64,000 nucleotides of DNA from Brevundimonas sp. Lineage in GTDB: Bacteria > Pseudomonadota > Alphaproteobacteria > Caulobacterales > Caulobacteraceae. The position numbers were made by a program, and so were the translations under genes. The notes below the pieces were generated by a model that did not search any database, had not been told where the DNA came from, and was given only the letters and a program-made list of their open reading frames with translations. The stretch spans positions 62,001 through 126,000 of the forward strand of contig NZ_JACESA010000002.1 in assembly GCF_013912065.1 (NCBI RefSeq). Reading direction: 5' to 3'. Below, piece after piece: positions 27,666 through 36,605 of this stretch (position 1 is its first letter; every line of letters begins with the position of its first letter).

Positions 27666-28091
27666 GTGACACCTACGCTCAAGTCCATCCACGGTCGCCC
27701 GTACGAGGAGACGCTCGACGGCCCGCGGTTTCGACCGTGCGCCCCGAACAGCGTCCTCGCCCGTCTCGGCGACAAGTGGACCATCCTGGTGATGTCGCAT
27801 CTCGCGGTCGCGGACGGCCATCGCCTGCGATTCTCGGAGCTCAAGGCCGGAATCGAGGGGATCACCCAGAGGATGCTGACCCTCACCCTTCGCAATCTCC
27901 AGCGGGACGGCCTGCTCGTGCGCCACTATTTCCCGGAGGTGCCGCCGCGCGTCGAATACGAACTGACCGAGATGGGTGCGAGCATGCTCCCGGCGCTCGA
28001 AGGGTTCACAGGCTGGATCCGGGACAACTGGCCGCATATCGACGCCTGTCGGCGGGCCTACGACAGGGACGACCCGCGAACGGGCTCCTGA
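27666..28091 (+). CDS. HxlR-family winged-helix regulator
   Basis: A 141-residue HxlR protein. LARLGDKWTILVMSHLA is the signature of the family, followed by FSELKAGIEGITQRMLTLTL (recognition helix) and LQRDGLLVRHYFPEVPPRVE with YELTEMG in the wing. Translation starts at GTG 27666. CxxxxxxLxxLG (CAPNSVLARLG) provides the conserved cysteine often used for redox or electrophile sensing. It is divergent from the NmrA gene, the probable target, and ends 46 bases before the moeA stop. Confidence 0.9.
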   Translation: MTPTLKSIHGRPYEETLDGPRFRPCAPNSVLARLGDKWTILVMSHLAVADGHRLRFSELKAGIEGITQRMLTLTLRNLQRDGLLVRHYFPEVPPRVEYELTEMGASMLPALEGFTGWIRDNWPHIDACRRAYDRDDPRTGS

Positions 28092-28137
28092 AGGGGATGG
28101 GGCCGAGCTTGCCCCGCCAACGGATCGCAGCCCCAGG

Positions 28138-29337
28138 TCAGCGCGCCGGAATCAGGACCTCCACCTCCGCTCCGGCGTGGAGCCTTTCGGCGCCGGGCAA
28201 GCGACGCAGGAGGCCGTTTGCCGCAGCCATGACCGTGACGAGCGAGGAATCCTGGTCGATCATCGGACGCACGCGTCGGACGCCGTCAGGCCCGGTCGTC
28301 AGGATGGCGCGCATATAGTGTTCGCGCGGGCCGTTGACCGCGAGCGGAGCCTCAAGAACCGCGCGGACGGTCGCCGTCTCCACCGTTCCGCCCTGGAGGG
28401 CGGCGATCACCGGGCCCAGAAACAGTTCGGCGCAGACCAGGGCCGAGGCGGGATTGCCGGGGAGGCCCAGCAAGGGGCGACCATCGGTCAGGCGCGCGAA
28501 CCAGACGGGCTTGCCGGGGCGCACGGCGACGCCCTCGACCGAGAGCGCGCCGCCGACCGACCGGACCGCCGGCTTGACCCGGTCATGGTCGCCGACGGAG
28601 GCGCCGCCGACGGTCACCAGAAGATCGAAGGCGCCGGCGTCAATGGCGGCCAGAATGGAGGCGTCGTCGTCCTTGGCCGGGCCGAGGTGGACGACCGTAC
28701 CGCCGCAGCGACGCACGAAGGCCGCCAGTGCCGGGGCGCAGGCGTCATAGATCTGGTGCGGACCGGCGGGGGTTCCGGGGGCGACGAGTTCGTCGCCGGT
28801 CGACAGGATCGCAACCACCGGCCGGCGACGGCAGGTCAAGGTCGCGCGCCCCGCCGAGGCGGCGAGCGCCAGACGCCACGGATTCAGTTTCGTCCCGGCC
28901 TCGAGCAGGACGGCGCCGGCGCGGAAGTCGCAGCCCTGCGGCCGGACCCAGGACGGGGCGTCCGGGGCGGCGGACAGGACGACCGTCTCCCCCTCGCGGG
29001 CGGCCTCTTCCTGGATCACCACCTGATCGGCCCCGGGGGGCAGGGCGGCCCCGGTGAAGATTCGAGCGGCCTGACCCGGATCGACGGTCACGCCGGCGTC
29101 GTGGCCTGCCGCGCTTTCGCCGACGATCTGAAGCCGCGCACCGGAGCGGACGTCCACGCCGCGAACGGCCCAGCCGTCCATGGCCGAGGCGTTGAACGGC
29201 GGCTGATCGCGTTCGGCCGTGACCGGCTCCGCCAACCAGCCTTCGTCGGCCTCCGCCAGAGGCACGGCTTCCGCCGCCAACGGGACGATCGCCGAGAGCA
29301 TGGTCGCGCGGGCGGTCTCGACCGTAGGGAGGCTCAC
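28138..29337 (-). CDS. moeA: Molybdopterin molybdenumtransferase MoeA
   Basis: A 399-residue Moe[32 protein letters not shown], then [15 protein letters not shown] and [15 protein letters not shown] are family motifs, with [14 protein letters not shown] near the C-terminal domain. MoeA inserts molybdate into adenylated molybdopterin. The start is GTG 29337, which overlaps the moaC stop as GTGA; a longer in-frame reading upstream is only moaC shadow. It is the last gene of the six-gene moaA-D-E-B-C-moeA operon. Confidence 0.95.
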   Translation of the reverse strand: MSLPTVETARATMLSAIVPLAAEAVPLAEADEGWLAEPVTAERDQPPFNASAMDGWAVRGVDVRSGARLQIVGESAAGHDAGVTVDPGQAARIFTGAALPPGADQVVIQEEAAREGETVVLSAAPDAPSWVRPQGCDFRAGAVLLEAGTKLNPWRLALAASAGRATLTCRRRPVVAILSTGDELVAPGTPAGPHQIYDACAPALAAFVRRCGGTVVHLGPAKDDDASILAAIDAGAFDLLVTVGGASVGDHDRVKPAVRSVGGALSVEGVAVRPGKPVWFARLTDGRPLLGLPGNPASALVCAELFLGPVIAALQGGTVETATVRAVLEAPLAVNGPREHYMRAILTTGPDGVRRVRPMIDQDSSLVTVMAAANGLLRRLPGAERLHAGAEVEVLIPAR

Positions 29338-29837
29338 GGCCGGCTCCAGTCGCCGGAGGCGCCGCCGGACTTGGCCAGGAGGGCGATGTCGGTCACGACC
29401 ATCTCGCGGTCGACGGCCTTGAGCATGTCGTAGAGGGTCAGAAGGGCGACGGACGCCGCCGTCAGCGCCTCCATCTCGACGCCGGTCTGCCCCTGGGTCC
29501 GGGCCGTCGCCGTGGCCTCGAGGCCTGATCCGTCCTCGCTGGGCCGGACAGCGACCTTGACCGAGGTCAGCATCAGGGGGTGGCACATGGGGATCAGGTC
29601 GGAGGTTCGCTTGGCCGCCATGACGCCGGCGATCTCGGCCACGGCGCGGACATCGCCCTTCTTGCCGCCGCCCGACAGGGCCAGCGCCAGGGTCTCGGGT
29701 CGCATGACGATCCGGCCGCGCGCCGTCGCCTCGCGCGTCGTCGTCGGCTTGTTCGAGACGTCGACCATGCGGGCGCGGCCGTCGGCGTCGATGTGGGTCA
29801 GCCCTGTCGCGGCGGGCGCATTCGGATCCGACATCAT
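29334..29837 (-). CDS. moaC: Cyclic pyranopterin monophosphate synthase MoaC
   Basis: A 167-residue Moa[21 protein letters not shown], then [15 protein letters not shown], then [20 protein letters not shown] and KAVDREMVV are near-invariant in the family. It acts with MoaA to form cyclic pyranopterin from GTP. The first of two tandem ATGs (29837) overlaps the moaB stop. The gene is at its usual full length and lies in the middle of the Moco operon. Confidence 0.96.
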   Translation of the reverse strand: MMSDPNAPAATGLTHIDADGRARMVDVSNKPTTTREATARGRIVMRPETLALALSGGGKKGDVRAVAEIAGVMAAKRTSDLIPMCHPLMLTSVKVAVRPSEDGSGLEATATARTQGQTGVEMEALTAASVALLTLYDMLKAVDREMVVTDIALLAKSGGASGDWSRP

Positions 29838-30400
29838 CGCTCCAGCAGCCGGGGCATGAGTTCGACCATGTTGCAGGGCTTGTGACGGCTGTCGAGCTGC
29901 CAGCGGATCACCTTGTCCCAGCCGTCGCGCACAGCCCCGTTGGAGCCCGGCAGGCAGAAGACGAAGACGCCGTCGATCAGGCCCGCCGTGGCTCTGGACT
30001 GCAGGGTCGACAGGCCGATGGTCTGATAGCTGACCTGATGGAAGATCACGGAAAAGCCGTCGATCCGCTTGTCGAACAGGGGCTCCAGAGCCTCGGGCGT
30101 GACGTCCCGGCCCGTCAGGCCGGTGCCGCCGGTGGTGATGATCGCGTCCACGGCGCCGTCGGCGATCCAGCCGCGAACCCGGGCCCGGATGGCCTCGACG
30201 TCGTCGGGCACGATGTCGCGCAGGACCGGGAGATGACCGGCCTCGGCGATCCGGTCGGCGAGGATCTTGCCGGAGGTGTCGCTCTCCTCGTCCCGGGTGT
30301 CGGAGATGGTGAGGACGGCGATCCGCACGGGGACGAAGGGCAGATCGACGAGGCGGCCGCCGGGGGCGGGCAGGTCAATGTCGGCGAGCGTGTCGGTCAT
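29834..30400 (-). CDS. moaB: Molybdenum cofactor biosynthesis protein MoaB
   Basis: A 188-residue MoaB/Mog-fold protein. [20 protein letters not shown], then [18 protein letters not shown] and [18 protein letters not shown] are typical of MoaB, which adenylates molybdopterin. The ATG at 30400 has GGAG nearby and overlaps the moaE stop by four bases. It has a 20-residue N-terminal extension before the domain. It follows moaE and precedes moaC in a tightly coupled operon. Confidence 0.95.
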   Translation of the reverse strand: MTDTLADIDLPAPGGRLVDLPFVPVRIAVLTISDTRDEESDTSGKILADRIAEAGHLPVLRDIVPDDVEAIRARVRGWIADGAVDAIITTGGTGLTGRDVTPEALEPLFDKRIDGFSVIFHQVSYQTIGLSTLQSRATAGLIDGVFVFCLPGSNGAVRDGWDKVIRWQLDSRHKPCNMVELMPRLLER

Positions 30401-30855
30401 GGGGTCTCCTCGGCCCAGCGGGCCAGATCGGCGTGGTCCTGGTCCCGGGGCTCGATCCAGCGGCGGCCGTCCGGACCGTCCTCTCGCTTCCAGAACGGCG
30501 CCCGGGTCTTGAAATGGTCCATCAGGAAGTCGGCGGCCTCGAAGGCGGGGCGTCGGTGCGCGGCGGCCACGGCGACGAAGATCACCGGCTCCCCGACCGC
30601 GATCGCGCCCCAGCGGTGCACGGCGAGAACGTCCTGGACCTCGAAGCGCGCGCGGGCGTCGGCCTCGATCGCCTCCATCACCCGTTCGGTGAAGCCCGGG
30701 TAGGCCTCCAGCGTCAGGGTGTCGACGATCCGGTCGCCGGTTCGGCTACGGGTCAGGCCGGTGAAGGAGACCACCGCCCCGGTATCCTGGCGATCGCGGG
30801 AGAAGCCTCGCAGCAGTTCGGCCGCGTCAAGCGGATCCTGGGTGATGCGGATCAT
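30397..30855 (-). CDS. moaE: Molybdopterin synthase catalytic subunit MoaE
   Basis: A 152-residue MoaE. GAVVSFTGLTRSR, then LTLEAYPGFTERVMEAI, then VHRWGAIAVGEPVIFVAVAA and the catalytic lysines in KTRAPFWKRE are visible. It combines with MoaD, made from the preceding gene, to add the dithiolene sulfurs to cyclic pyranopterin. Two bases separate the moaD stop from its start, and its stop overlaps the moaB start. Confidence 0.96.
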   Translation of the reverse strand: MIRITQDPLDAAELLRGFSRDRQDTGAVVSFTGLTRSRTGDRIVDTLTLEAYPGFTERVMEAIEADARARFEVQDVLAVHRWGAIAVGEPVIFVAVAAAHRRPAFEAADFLMDHFKTRAPFWKREDGPDGRRWIEPRDQDHADLARWAEETP

Positions 30856-30857
30856 GC

Positions 30858-31112
30858 TCAGCCGCCGCCGACCGGAGAGCCGAACGCCACCTCGTCTTCC
30901 GGGCCGATCGCGAGGTCGTCGCTGCGCAGGCTGAAGGGGGTGAGGGTGGTGTTGAGGATCACCAGGGTGCTGCGGTGATCGAGATGGTCGGCGAGGCGCG
31001 CATTGTCGCCCGCCGCCGCGGCCTTGATCTCGCCCAGGGTCGCGCCCTCGATCGTCGCCTCGGACCAGCCGGCGATGTCCCCGATGGTCCCGAAGAGTTT
31101 CACGACCGCCAT
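30858..31112 (-). CDS. moaD: Molybdopterin synthase sulfur-carrier subunit MoaD
   Basis: An 84-residue ubiquitin-like protein ending in Gly-Gly-Gly, the tail needed for thiocarboxylation, with the typical EDEVAFGSPVGGG C-terminus. The length is normal. It begins just after the moaA stop and is followed by its partner moaE. No moeB-type activating enzyme is seen in the window, so that must be supplied elsewhere. Confidence 0.93.
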   Translation of the reverse strand: MAVVKLFGTIGDIAGWSEATIEGATLGEIKAAAAGDNARLADHLDHRSTLVILNTTLTPFSLRSDDLAIGPEDEVAFGSPVGGG

Positions 31113-31113
31113 C

Positions 31114-32166
31114 TCATCCTCCCGTCGTCGACATGGTGCGCATCACCGCCGGCGCGGCGCCCGGGCGGTCTATCCTGAAATCGTGCCCCTTGGGCTTGAA
31201 GGCGATGGCCGTGCGGATCGCCTCGCGCAGCGGCGCGTCGTCTCCCGGGTGGTCGCGCAGCACCTGGCGCAGGTCCGCCTGATCGTCCTGGCCCAGGCAG
31301 AGGAAGAGCTGACCGGTGCAGGTCACCCGCACCCGGTTGCAGGCCTCGCAGAACACATGGCTGAGCGGGGTGATGAAGCCGAGCGTTCCGCCCGTCTCCT
31401 CCACCCTCATGTAGCGGGCGGGGCCGCTGGTGCGCCGCGTCGAGGGCGTGAGGGTCCAGATGCGGCTGAGGTCTTCCCGAACCGTGGCGAGCGACAGGTA
31501 CTGGTCCGTTCGGTCCGCCCCGATCTCGCCGAGCGGCATGGTCTCGATCAGGGTGATGTCCATGCCCAGGCCGTGCGCCCAGCGGATCAGGTCGGGGAGC
31601 TCGTCGGCGTTGTCGCCCTTCAGGGCGACGGTGTTGATCTTGACGCTGAGGCCCGCCGTCCGCGCGGCCTCCAGTCCGGCCATCACCGCCGCCAGATCGC
31701 CGCCCCGGGTGATGCGCCGGAACTTGTCGGGGTCGAGCGTGTCCAGGGAGACGTTGATGCGACGCACGCCGTGACCGGCGAGGGTCCCGGCGTGACGCGC
31801 CAGCTGGGTGCCGTTGGTGGTCAGGGTGATCTCTTCCAGATCCCCGGCCCGGAGGCGGCGGGAGAGGGCGGCCACCAGATCCATCATCCCCTTGCGGACC
31901 AGGGGCTCGCCGCCGGTGAGCCGGATCCGGCGGCAGCCGAGGTCGATGAAGGCGCCGCACATCCGCTCGAGCTCCTCCAGGCTGAGGAGATCGGCCTTGG
32001 GAAGGAAGACCGGGTTCTCGGCCATGCAGTAGAGGCAGCGAAGGTCGCAGCGATCGGTCACCGAGATCCGGACATAGTTGATCGTGCGGCCGAACGGATC
32101 GATCAGCGGCGGCTGCGCCCCGATGCCGAGCGGCGTCGTCTTGTCAGATTGGTAGATGACCGTCAT
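31114..32166 (-). CDS. moaA: GTP 3',8-cyclase MoaA (radical SAM)
   Basis: A 350-residue MoaA. The N-terminal radical-SAM cluster is Cys40-x3-Cys44-x2-Cys47 in RCDLRCLYC. The C-terminal cluster lies in [19 protein letters not shown], and the protein ends in the conserved Gly-Gly. It converts GTP to the 8-cyclo intermediate used by MoaC. The ATG at 32166 ([10 protein letters not shown]) gives a family-like start; its codon lies inside the left arm of a ModE-like palindrome. It is the first gene of the Moco operon and is divergent from modA with only 49 bases between the starts, so the two promoters must overlap. Confidence 0.95.
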   Translation of the reverse strand: MTVIYQSDKTTPLGIGAQPPLIDPFGRTINYVRISVTDRCDLRCLYCMAENPVFLPKADLLSLEELERMCGAFIDLGCRRIRLTGGEPLVRKGMMDLVAALSRRLRAGDLEEITLTTNGTQLARHAGTLAGHGVRRINVSLDTLDPDKFRRITRGGDLAAVMAGLEAARTAGLSVKINTVALKGDNADELPDLIRWAHGLGMDITLIETMPLGEIGADRTDQYLSLATVREDLSRIWTLTPSTRRTSGPARYMRVEETGGTLGFITPLSHVFCEACNRVRVTCTGQLFLCLGQDDQADLRQVLRDHPGDDAPLREAIRTAIAFKPKGHDFRIDRPGAAPAVMRTMSTTGG

Positions 32167-32185
32167 GTTCGGAGGACTATAACGG
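32160..32185. promoter_or_regulatory. ModE-box-like palindrome in the moaA/modA divergent promoter
   Basis: CCGTCATG (32160-32167) and TATAACGG (32178-32185), ten bases apart, form an imperfect inverted repeat. Its overall layout is the same as at 8493 and 23929, and its 24-base inner core resembles the E. coli modA operator. The left arm overlaps the moaA start codon, and the site is 30 bases before the modA start. Confidence 0.55.
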
Positions 32186-32215
32186 GTCTTGGCCGATGGG
32201 CGCGCATTTTTTCTC

Positions 32216-32977
32216 ATGAACCGCAACTCTGTGATGGCCGTGCTCGTGGGACTGGCCCTGATCGCCGTCGCCGCCTGCACCCCGGCCCGGCCGCCGCAGG
32301 ACCGGACCGTGACGGTCTTCGCCGCGGCCTCCCTGACCGACGCCCTGACCGAGATCGCCGCGGACTATGAGCGGGACGAGGGGGGCACGGTGCGCCTGTC
32401 CTTCGGCGCCAGCGGGGCGGTGGCGCGCCAGGTTCAGGCGGGCGCCCCGGCCGATATCGTCATCCTGGCGGATTCCGAATGGATGGATCGGCTGGGAGCG
32501 GCGGGACGGCTGACCGACCGGCGCCGAGACCTGTTGCGCAATGATCTGGTGGTGATCGCGGCGAGCGGAAGCGCCGATCAGGGAGATCCCTTCGCGGCGC
32601 TCGGCGAAGGCGACCGCGTCGCGATCGGCGATCCCGAGAGCGTGCCGGCGGGGTCCTACGCCCGGACCTGGCTGCAGACATCCGGTCGATGGGACGCCGT
32701 CAGGGATCGTCTCGTGTTCGGGGCGGATGTCCGCGCCGTCCGCGCCTTCGTGGCGCGGGGCGAGGCGGCGCTCGGCGTGGTCTACCGCAGCGACGTCGTC
32801 GGCCGTTCAGACATCCGGATCGTGCTGGAGCTGTCCGCGGCCGAACAACCCGCCATCGTCTATCCGGCGGCCGAAGTGATCGGCGGCGGGCGCGAGGCGC
32901 AGGCCTTCCTCGACTATCTGGCCACGCCCGCCGCGGCGGCGGTGTTCCGACGCCACGGCTTCGAGCCCGCGACCTGA
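32216..32977 (+). CDS. modA: Molybdate ABC transporter substrate-binding lipoprotein ModA
   Basis: A 253-residue ModA with a lipoprotein signal ([20 protein letters not shown] followed by Cys21). [14 protein letters not shown] and [20 protein letters not shown] carry the Ser residues that hydrogen-bond the oxyanion, and [11 protein letters not shown] is the domain-2 contact. It captures molybdate or tungstate in the periplasm for ModBC. The start at 32216 gives the signal peptide directly. modB follows without a gap, and the gene shares its promoter region with moaA. Confidence 0.95.
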   Translation: MNRNSVMAVLVGLALIAVAACTPARPPQDRTVTVFAAASLTDALTEIAADYERDEGGTVRLSFGASGAVARQVQAGAPADIVILADSEWMDRLGAAGRLTDRRRDLLRNDLVVIAASGSADQGDPFAALGEGDRVAIGDPESVPAGSYARTWLQTSGRWDAVRDRLVFGADVRAVRAFVARGEAALGVVYRSDVVGRSDIRIVLELSAAEQPAIVYPAAEVIGGGREAQAFLDYLATPAAAAVFRRHGFEPAT

Positions 32978-33673
32978 ATGTTCGAGCCCCTGTCCGACTT
33001 CGAGCTTCAAGCCCTGGGCCTGTCCATCAAGGTGGCGACCGCCGCCCTGGTCATCTGTCTCCCGCTGGGCCTCGGCCTGGCGATGCTGCTCGCTCGCGGA
33101 CGCTTCCCGGGGCGCTGGATCCTCGAGGCCGCGGTCAACCTGCCGCTGGTCCTGCCGCCCGTGGTGACCGGCCTGATCCTGCTCAGCCTGTTCGGGGTCC
33201 GGGGGCCGGTCGGACGCGTCCTCCATGACCTCTTCGGGGTCACGCTTGCCTTTCACTGGACCGGAGCGGCGCTGGCCGCGACCCTGATGGCCCTGCCGCT
33301 GGTGGTGCGCCCGCTGCGGCTGGCGATCGAGGGGGTCGACCGGGGGCTGGAGGACGCCGCCTCGGTGCTGGGCGCGTCCCGCCTGGCCGTGTTCGCCCGC
33401 ATTACCTTGCCGCTGGCGGCGCCGGGCCTGGTCGCGGCGGCCCTCCTGGGCTTCGCTCGGGCGTTCGGAGAGTTCGGCGCCACGGTCACCTTCGCCGGCG
33501 CCATTCCTGGAGAGACCCAGACCCTGCCGGTGGCGATCTATTCGGCCCTGCAGCGCGCGGAGGGCGACGGAGCGGCGATGCGGCTGGCCGTGATCGCTGT
33601 CATCGTGTCGGTGCTCGCCGTCGTCGGTTCTGAAATCTGCAATCGGCGACTCCTGCGGGCGCGCGGCGCATGA
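32978..33673 (+). CDS. modB: Molybdate ABC transporter permease ModB
   Basis: A 231-residue inner-membrane permease with about five helices. NLPLVLPPVVTGLILLSLFG is the ModB signature. The EAA loop that touches ModC is seen in LEDAASVLGASRLAVFARIT followed by LPLAAPG. Its ATG follows the modA stop directly and its 3' end overlaps modC by four bases. Size and motifs are those of a standard ModB. Confidence 0.95.
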   Translation: MFEPLSDFELQALGLSIKVATAALVICLPLGLGLAMLLARGRFPGRWILEAAVNLPLVLPPVVTGLILLSLFGVRGPVGRVLHDLFGVTLAFHWTGAALAATLMALPLVVRPLRLAIEGVDRGLEDAASVLGASRLAVFARITLPLAAPGLVAAALLGFARAFGEFGATVTFAGAIPGETQTLPVAIYSALQRAEGDGAAMRLAVIAVIVSVLAVVGSEICNRRLLRARGA

Positions 33674-34344
33674 GCCTGGCCTGCCATGCCGCCGGCCGTC
33701 GCGGGGACTTTCGCTTCGACATCGGGTTCGAGAGCGTGGCCCGCTCGGTGGCGGTCATCGGACCGTCCGGCTGCGGCAAGACCACCTTCCTGCACGGGCT
33801 GGCCGGCCTTCTCGGCGGGAGCACGGCGCGGATCCGGATCGATGACGCGACGGTGCTCGACGACGCCGTGGCGCGCCGGCCCGCTTATCGGCGCGCGGTC
33901 GGCTATGTGTTCCAGGACATCCGCCTGTTCCCGCACCTGACGGTCGAACAGAACATCGGCTTTTCGCGACGCTACGGCGGAGACGAGATGAAGGTGGGCC
34001 AGGCGCTCGACCTCATGGATCTGCGCGGCTTCGAGCGCCGCCGGCCTGCGGGCCTGTCCGGCGGAGAGGCGCGCCGCGTGGCCCTGGCCCGGGCCCTGGC
34101 CGCCCGGCCCAGTCTGCTGCTTCTGGACGAGCCCTTCACGGGGCTGGACGTGGCGCGCCGCGAGCGGCTCGCCCCCTATCTGCTGCGGCTGCGCGACGAG
34201 GTCCGTCTGCCGATGATCTTGGTCTCGCACGATCCGCGCGATCTCGACCTGATCGCGCAGGACGTGGTCACGGTCGCCGACGGTCGGGTGACGACTACGG
34301 CGAAGCCGACGGCCGCGGCGCTCGGCGACGAGCCCGGCCTCTGA
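33670..34344 (+). CDS. modC: Molybdate ABC transporter ATPase ModC (short form)
   Basis: A 224-residue ATPase with Walker A GPSGCGKT (31-38), Q-loop YVFQDIRLFPHL, signature LSGGEARRVALARAL, Walker B LLLLDEPF and switch His in VSHDP. It powers ModAB. The C-terminal MOP domain of E. coli ModC, which binds molybdate for trans-inhibition, is absent, so uptake is unlikely to be self-limited in that way. It ends the modABC operon. Confidence 0.92.
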   Translation: MSLACHAAGRRGDFRFDIGFESVARSVAVIGPSGCGKTTFLHGLAGLLGGSTARIRIDDATVLDDAVARRPAYRRAVGYVFQDIRLFPHLTVEQNIGFSRRYGGDEMKVGQALDLMDLRGFERRRPAGLSGGEARRVALARALAARPSLLLLDEPFTGLDVARRERLAPYLLRLRDEVRLPMILVSHDPRDLDLIAQDVVTVADGRVTTTAKPTAAALGDEPGL

Positions 34345-34398
34345 CCCGACGGCGGCGTCGGCGGGCTGCGGATCGCGCCGGCGGTGAGACCGGCGGCC

Positions 34399-34779
34399 CT
34401 AGTCGGCGAGCGCGTCGGTGATCGGCCGGGGATCGAACCAGTAGACCCGGACCGCAGCGGGCTTGCCGTCTCTCAGGGTCCAGTCCTCGCCCAGCATCAC
34501 GGGCTCGCCTCGCAGGGTCTCGGCGGTGAGGGTCACGAAGACCTTTTCTCCCTCGCCATAGATGGAGGCGATCTTCAGGGTCTCGAGGTTCAGGTTCGCG
34601 GCCAGCTGGGGCAGGATCCTGGCGATCACGGCGTCGCGGCCTTCGGTGACGCCGCCCCAGGGCAGCATCGGCGGCGCCTCGGCGCGAAAGTCCTCATGGA
34701 CCGTCGCGGCCAGGGCGTCGGGGTCCCCTGAGGCGGCCGCCTCGTAGAAACGCAGGACGGCGTCCTTGCTCTCACTCAT
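34399..34779 (-). CDS. SnoaL/NTF2-like domain protein
   Basis: A 126-residue NTF2-fold protein. DAVLRFYEAAASGDPDALAA is the typical N-terminal helix, and WGGVTEGRDAVIARILPQL with VYWFDPRPITDAL completes the cone. Such proteins are ketosteroid-isomerase-like with varied or no catalysis. It lies 66 bases before the next gene on the same strand (upstream of it is the converging modC). No partner is evident and function is unknown. Confidence 0.82.
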   Translation of the reverse strand: MSESKDAVLRFYEAAASGDPDALAATVHEDFRAEAPPMLPWGGVTEGRDAVIARILPQLAANLNLETLKIASIYGEGEKVFVTLTAETLRGEPVMLGEDWTLRDGKPAAVRVYWFDPRPITDALAD

Positions 34780-34845
34780 GGTGCAGGCCTTGTCTGATGT
34801 GAAGGGATGTGCGGGGGCGCGGAAGTCGGAGCCGGGCCTTGGCCC

Positions 34846-35955
34846 TCAGGCCGGAGCGAAGCCGACCCGGGTCAGGCCTTCGAGCGCGGTCCAGAGCGTC
34901 GCCGCGGCGCGCCGGTCGCCGGCCGCCTCGGGCGGCTGGGCGAACCCCGGGAGGCCTCGAAGCCCCCGGAAGTCCCGGGGGCCGTAATAGCGTCCGGCTG
35001 CGGCTTGGGGCGAGGTCGCCGCGTAAAGGGTCGGCAAGGCTCCCTGGGCGGCCGGCTGGAACATCAGGGGCATCATCCGGAACCGGAACCCTTCCGGACT
35101 GTCGAGGCCCGGCCCGTCCGGGATCAGGTTCGTGCGGGCCACGCCCGGATGGGCGGCGAGGCAGGCGACGCCCCAGCCGCCGGCCCGGCTGCGTCGATCG
35201 ATCTCGAAGGCCAGCAGCAGGTTGGCGAGCTTGGAATTGTCATAGGCGGCGGCATAGTCGTAGTCCCGCTCGAGCTGCAGGTCGTCGAAGGGAAGCGCGT
35301 CGGCCGTGCGCATGCTGCCGACCCAGACGATCTTGGGATCGCGACCGCGACGCAGCGCGGGGATGAGTTGGGCCGTGAGCGCAAAATGACCGATGGTGTT
35401 GGTGGCCAGGACCCGCTCGAAGCCGTCGACGCTGGCCTCCCGGTCGCGCCGTCCCATTACCCCGGCGTTGTTGATCAGAAGATCCAGACCGTCGTCCGCC
35501 GCCGCCATGCGGGCCGAGAAGGCCCGCACGGACGCGAGGTCGGCGAGATCGAGCCTTTCGAAGCGCACGGTCGCGCCCGGCGCCTCGGCGCGGATGCGGC
35601 GCACCGCTTCCTCCCCGCGGCTCGCGTTGCGTGAGGCGATGGTCACGGCCGCGCCCGCCCGGGCCAGGGCGAGGGCGTCCTGATAGCCGAGGCCGCTGCG
35701 ATCGTCCTGCGGATAGCCGTTGCCGCCGGTGATCAGCACGCGGCGGCCCCTCTGGGCCGGGATGTCGGCCGTGGTCCAGTCGGGGATCGTCGTCTCGTCC
35801 GGTCCCGACGCGCCCCGCCCGGCGCCGGCGGAACAGCCGGCGACCAGCCCGGCCGTGACGCCGGCGGCGCCGAACGCCAGCATCGTCCGACGCGAGAGAT
35901 CGCGGACCGGGAAGGAGAGGCCGGCCGGGTTCCGGGGGGCTGGTGTCGATCGCAT
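34846..35955 (-). CDS. Tat-exported, lipoprotein-like short-chain dehydrogenase
   Basis: A 369-residue SDR. The N-terminal LSRRTMLAFGAAGVTAGLVA followed by GCS combines a Tat motif with a lipobox, so the enzyme should be a periplasmic lipoprotein, exported folded. Catalytic residues appear as NNAG, a Ser in WVGSMRTAD and YDNSK. The cofactor loop reads TGGNGYPQDDRSGLGYQDAL: about seven residues are inserted between the TGG and GxGxx parts of the usual TGxxxGxG. GGAG lies about seven bases before the ATG. The substrate is unknown, and a periplasmic NAD(P)-dependent enzyme is unusual. Confidence 0.8.
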   Translation of the reverse strand: MRSTPAPRNPAGLSFPVRDLSRRTMLAFGAAGVTAGLVAGCSAGAGRGASGPDETTIPDWTTADIPAQRGRRVLITGGNGYPQDDRSGLGYQDALALARAGAAVTIASRNASRGEEAVRRIRAEAPGATVRFERLDLADLASVRAFSARMAAADDGLDLLINNAGVMGRRDREASVDGFERVLATNTIGHFALTAQLIPALRRGRDPKIVWVGSMRTADALPFDDLQLERDYDYAAAYDNSKLANLLLAFEIDRRSRAGGWGVACLAAHPGVARTNLIPDGPGLDSPEGFRFRMMPLMFQPAAQGALPTLYAATSPQAAAGRYYGPRDFRGLRGLPGFAQPPEAAGDRRAAATLWTALEGLTRVGFAPA

Positions 35956-36085
35956 GAGGAGGCTCCATCGGGTGCGATCGCAGGGTAGAAGCCCCGGCGC
36001 GGCGGACGATGCCGGATCGCCGCTGGTTTTTGCCTATTCCTCAGGCAGACTCCTGGTCTGCTGGCTTCGACGCCGGACGCGCCTT

Positions 36086-36493
36086 TCACCGTCCCCCTTC
36101 GCGCCCGCCGGCTGCTCTCAGCAGATCGCCGACGCGGCGGCCGTTCAGCCGGCAGGCGGCGATGACCCGGTCGTAGACGATGACGCGGCCGTTGCGGCCG
36201 CGCACCGCCGCGCAGGCGAGCACGCGGCCGCGCACGAGGTCGGTCAGTCGGGCCCGGGCGGCCCGGCCGGTCGGGCTGTTCAGCTCGGGCGCGTCGAAAT
36301 CCGACAGCCGCACCTCGATCCAGGTCGAGGGATCTCCCGTCGGACCGAGACACAGGCTGTCGCCGTCGCCGATATAGCGGACCAGGCCGGAGAAGGTCTC
36401 GCCGGCGCGGCTCGGCAACCGGCCCTCGCACGGATCGGCGCGGGCGATCGAAGGCGTGAGCAGGAGGGCGGCCGCGAGGAGAATCCATTTCAT
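36086..36493 (-). CDS. Secreted thermonuclease-like (SNase) protein
   Basis: A 135-residue protein with a signal peptide (MKWILLAAALLLTPSIARAD) and an SNase/OB-fold domain: VRYIGDGDSLCLG (metal-binding Asp), WIEVRLSDFDAPEL and RGRVLACAAVRGRNGRVIV. The family cuts single- and double-stranded nucleic acid in the periplasm or outside the cell. The start at Met36493 gives a clean signal peptide; upstream in-frame sequence is spurious. It is divergent from radC with about 110 bases between. Confidence 0.8.
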   Translation of the reverse strand: MKWILLAAALLLTPSIARADPCEGRLPSRAGETFSGLVRYIGDGDSLCLGPTGDPSTWIEVRLSDFDAPELNSPTGRAARARLTDLVRGRVLACAAVRGRNGRVIVYDRVIAACRLNGRRVGDLLRAAGGREGGR

Positions 36494-36605
36494 TGCGGGA
36501 GAGTGCGGCCCGAGCGCCGCCACGCCAAGCCGCGATGCGGCGGAGGGGAAAAGGCGAGGGCGGGGAAGGGCGCTCCGATTGGGAGTGCAGACGATGGAGG
36601 TCGAC

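Noticed and set aside
29834-30400. Calling this gene mog instead of moaB
   Set aside because: The length, motif pattern and place inside the moaA-D-E-B-C-moeA operon fit MoaB better; the two families share a fold, so biochemistry is the same in either case.
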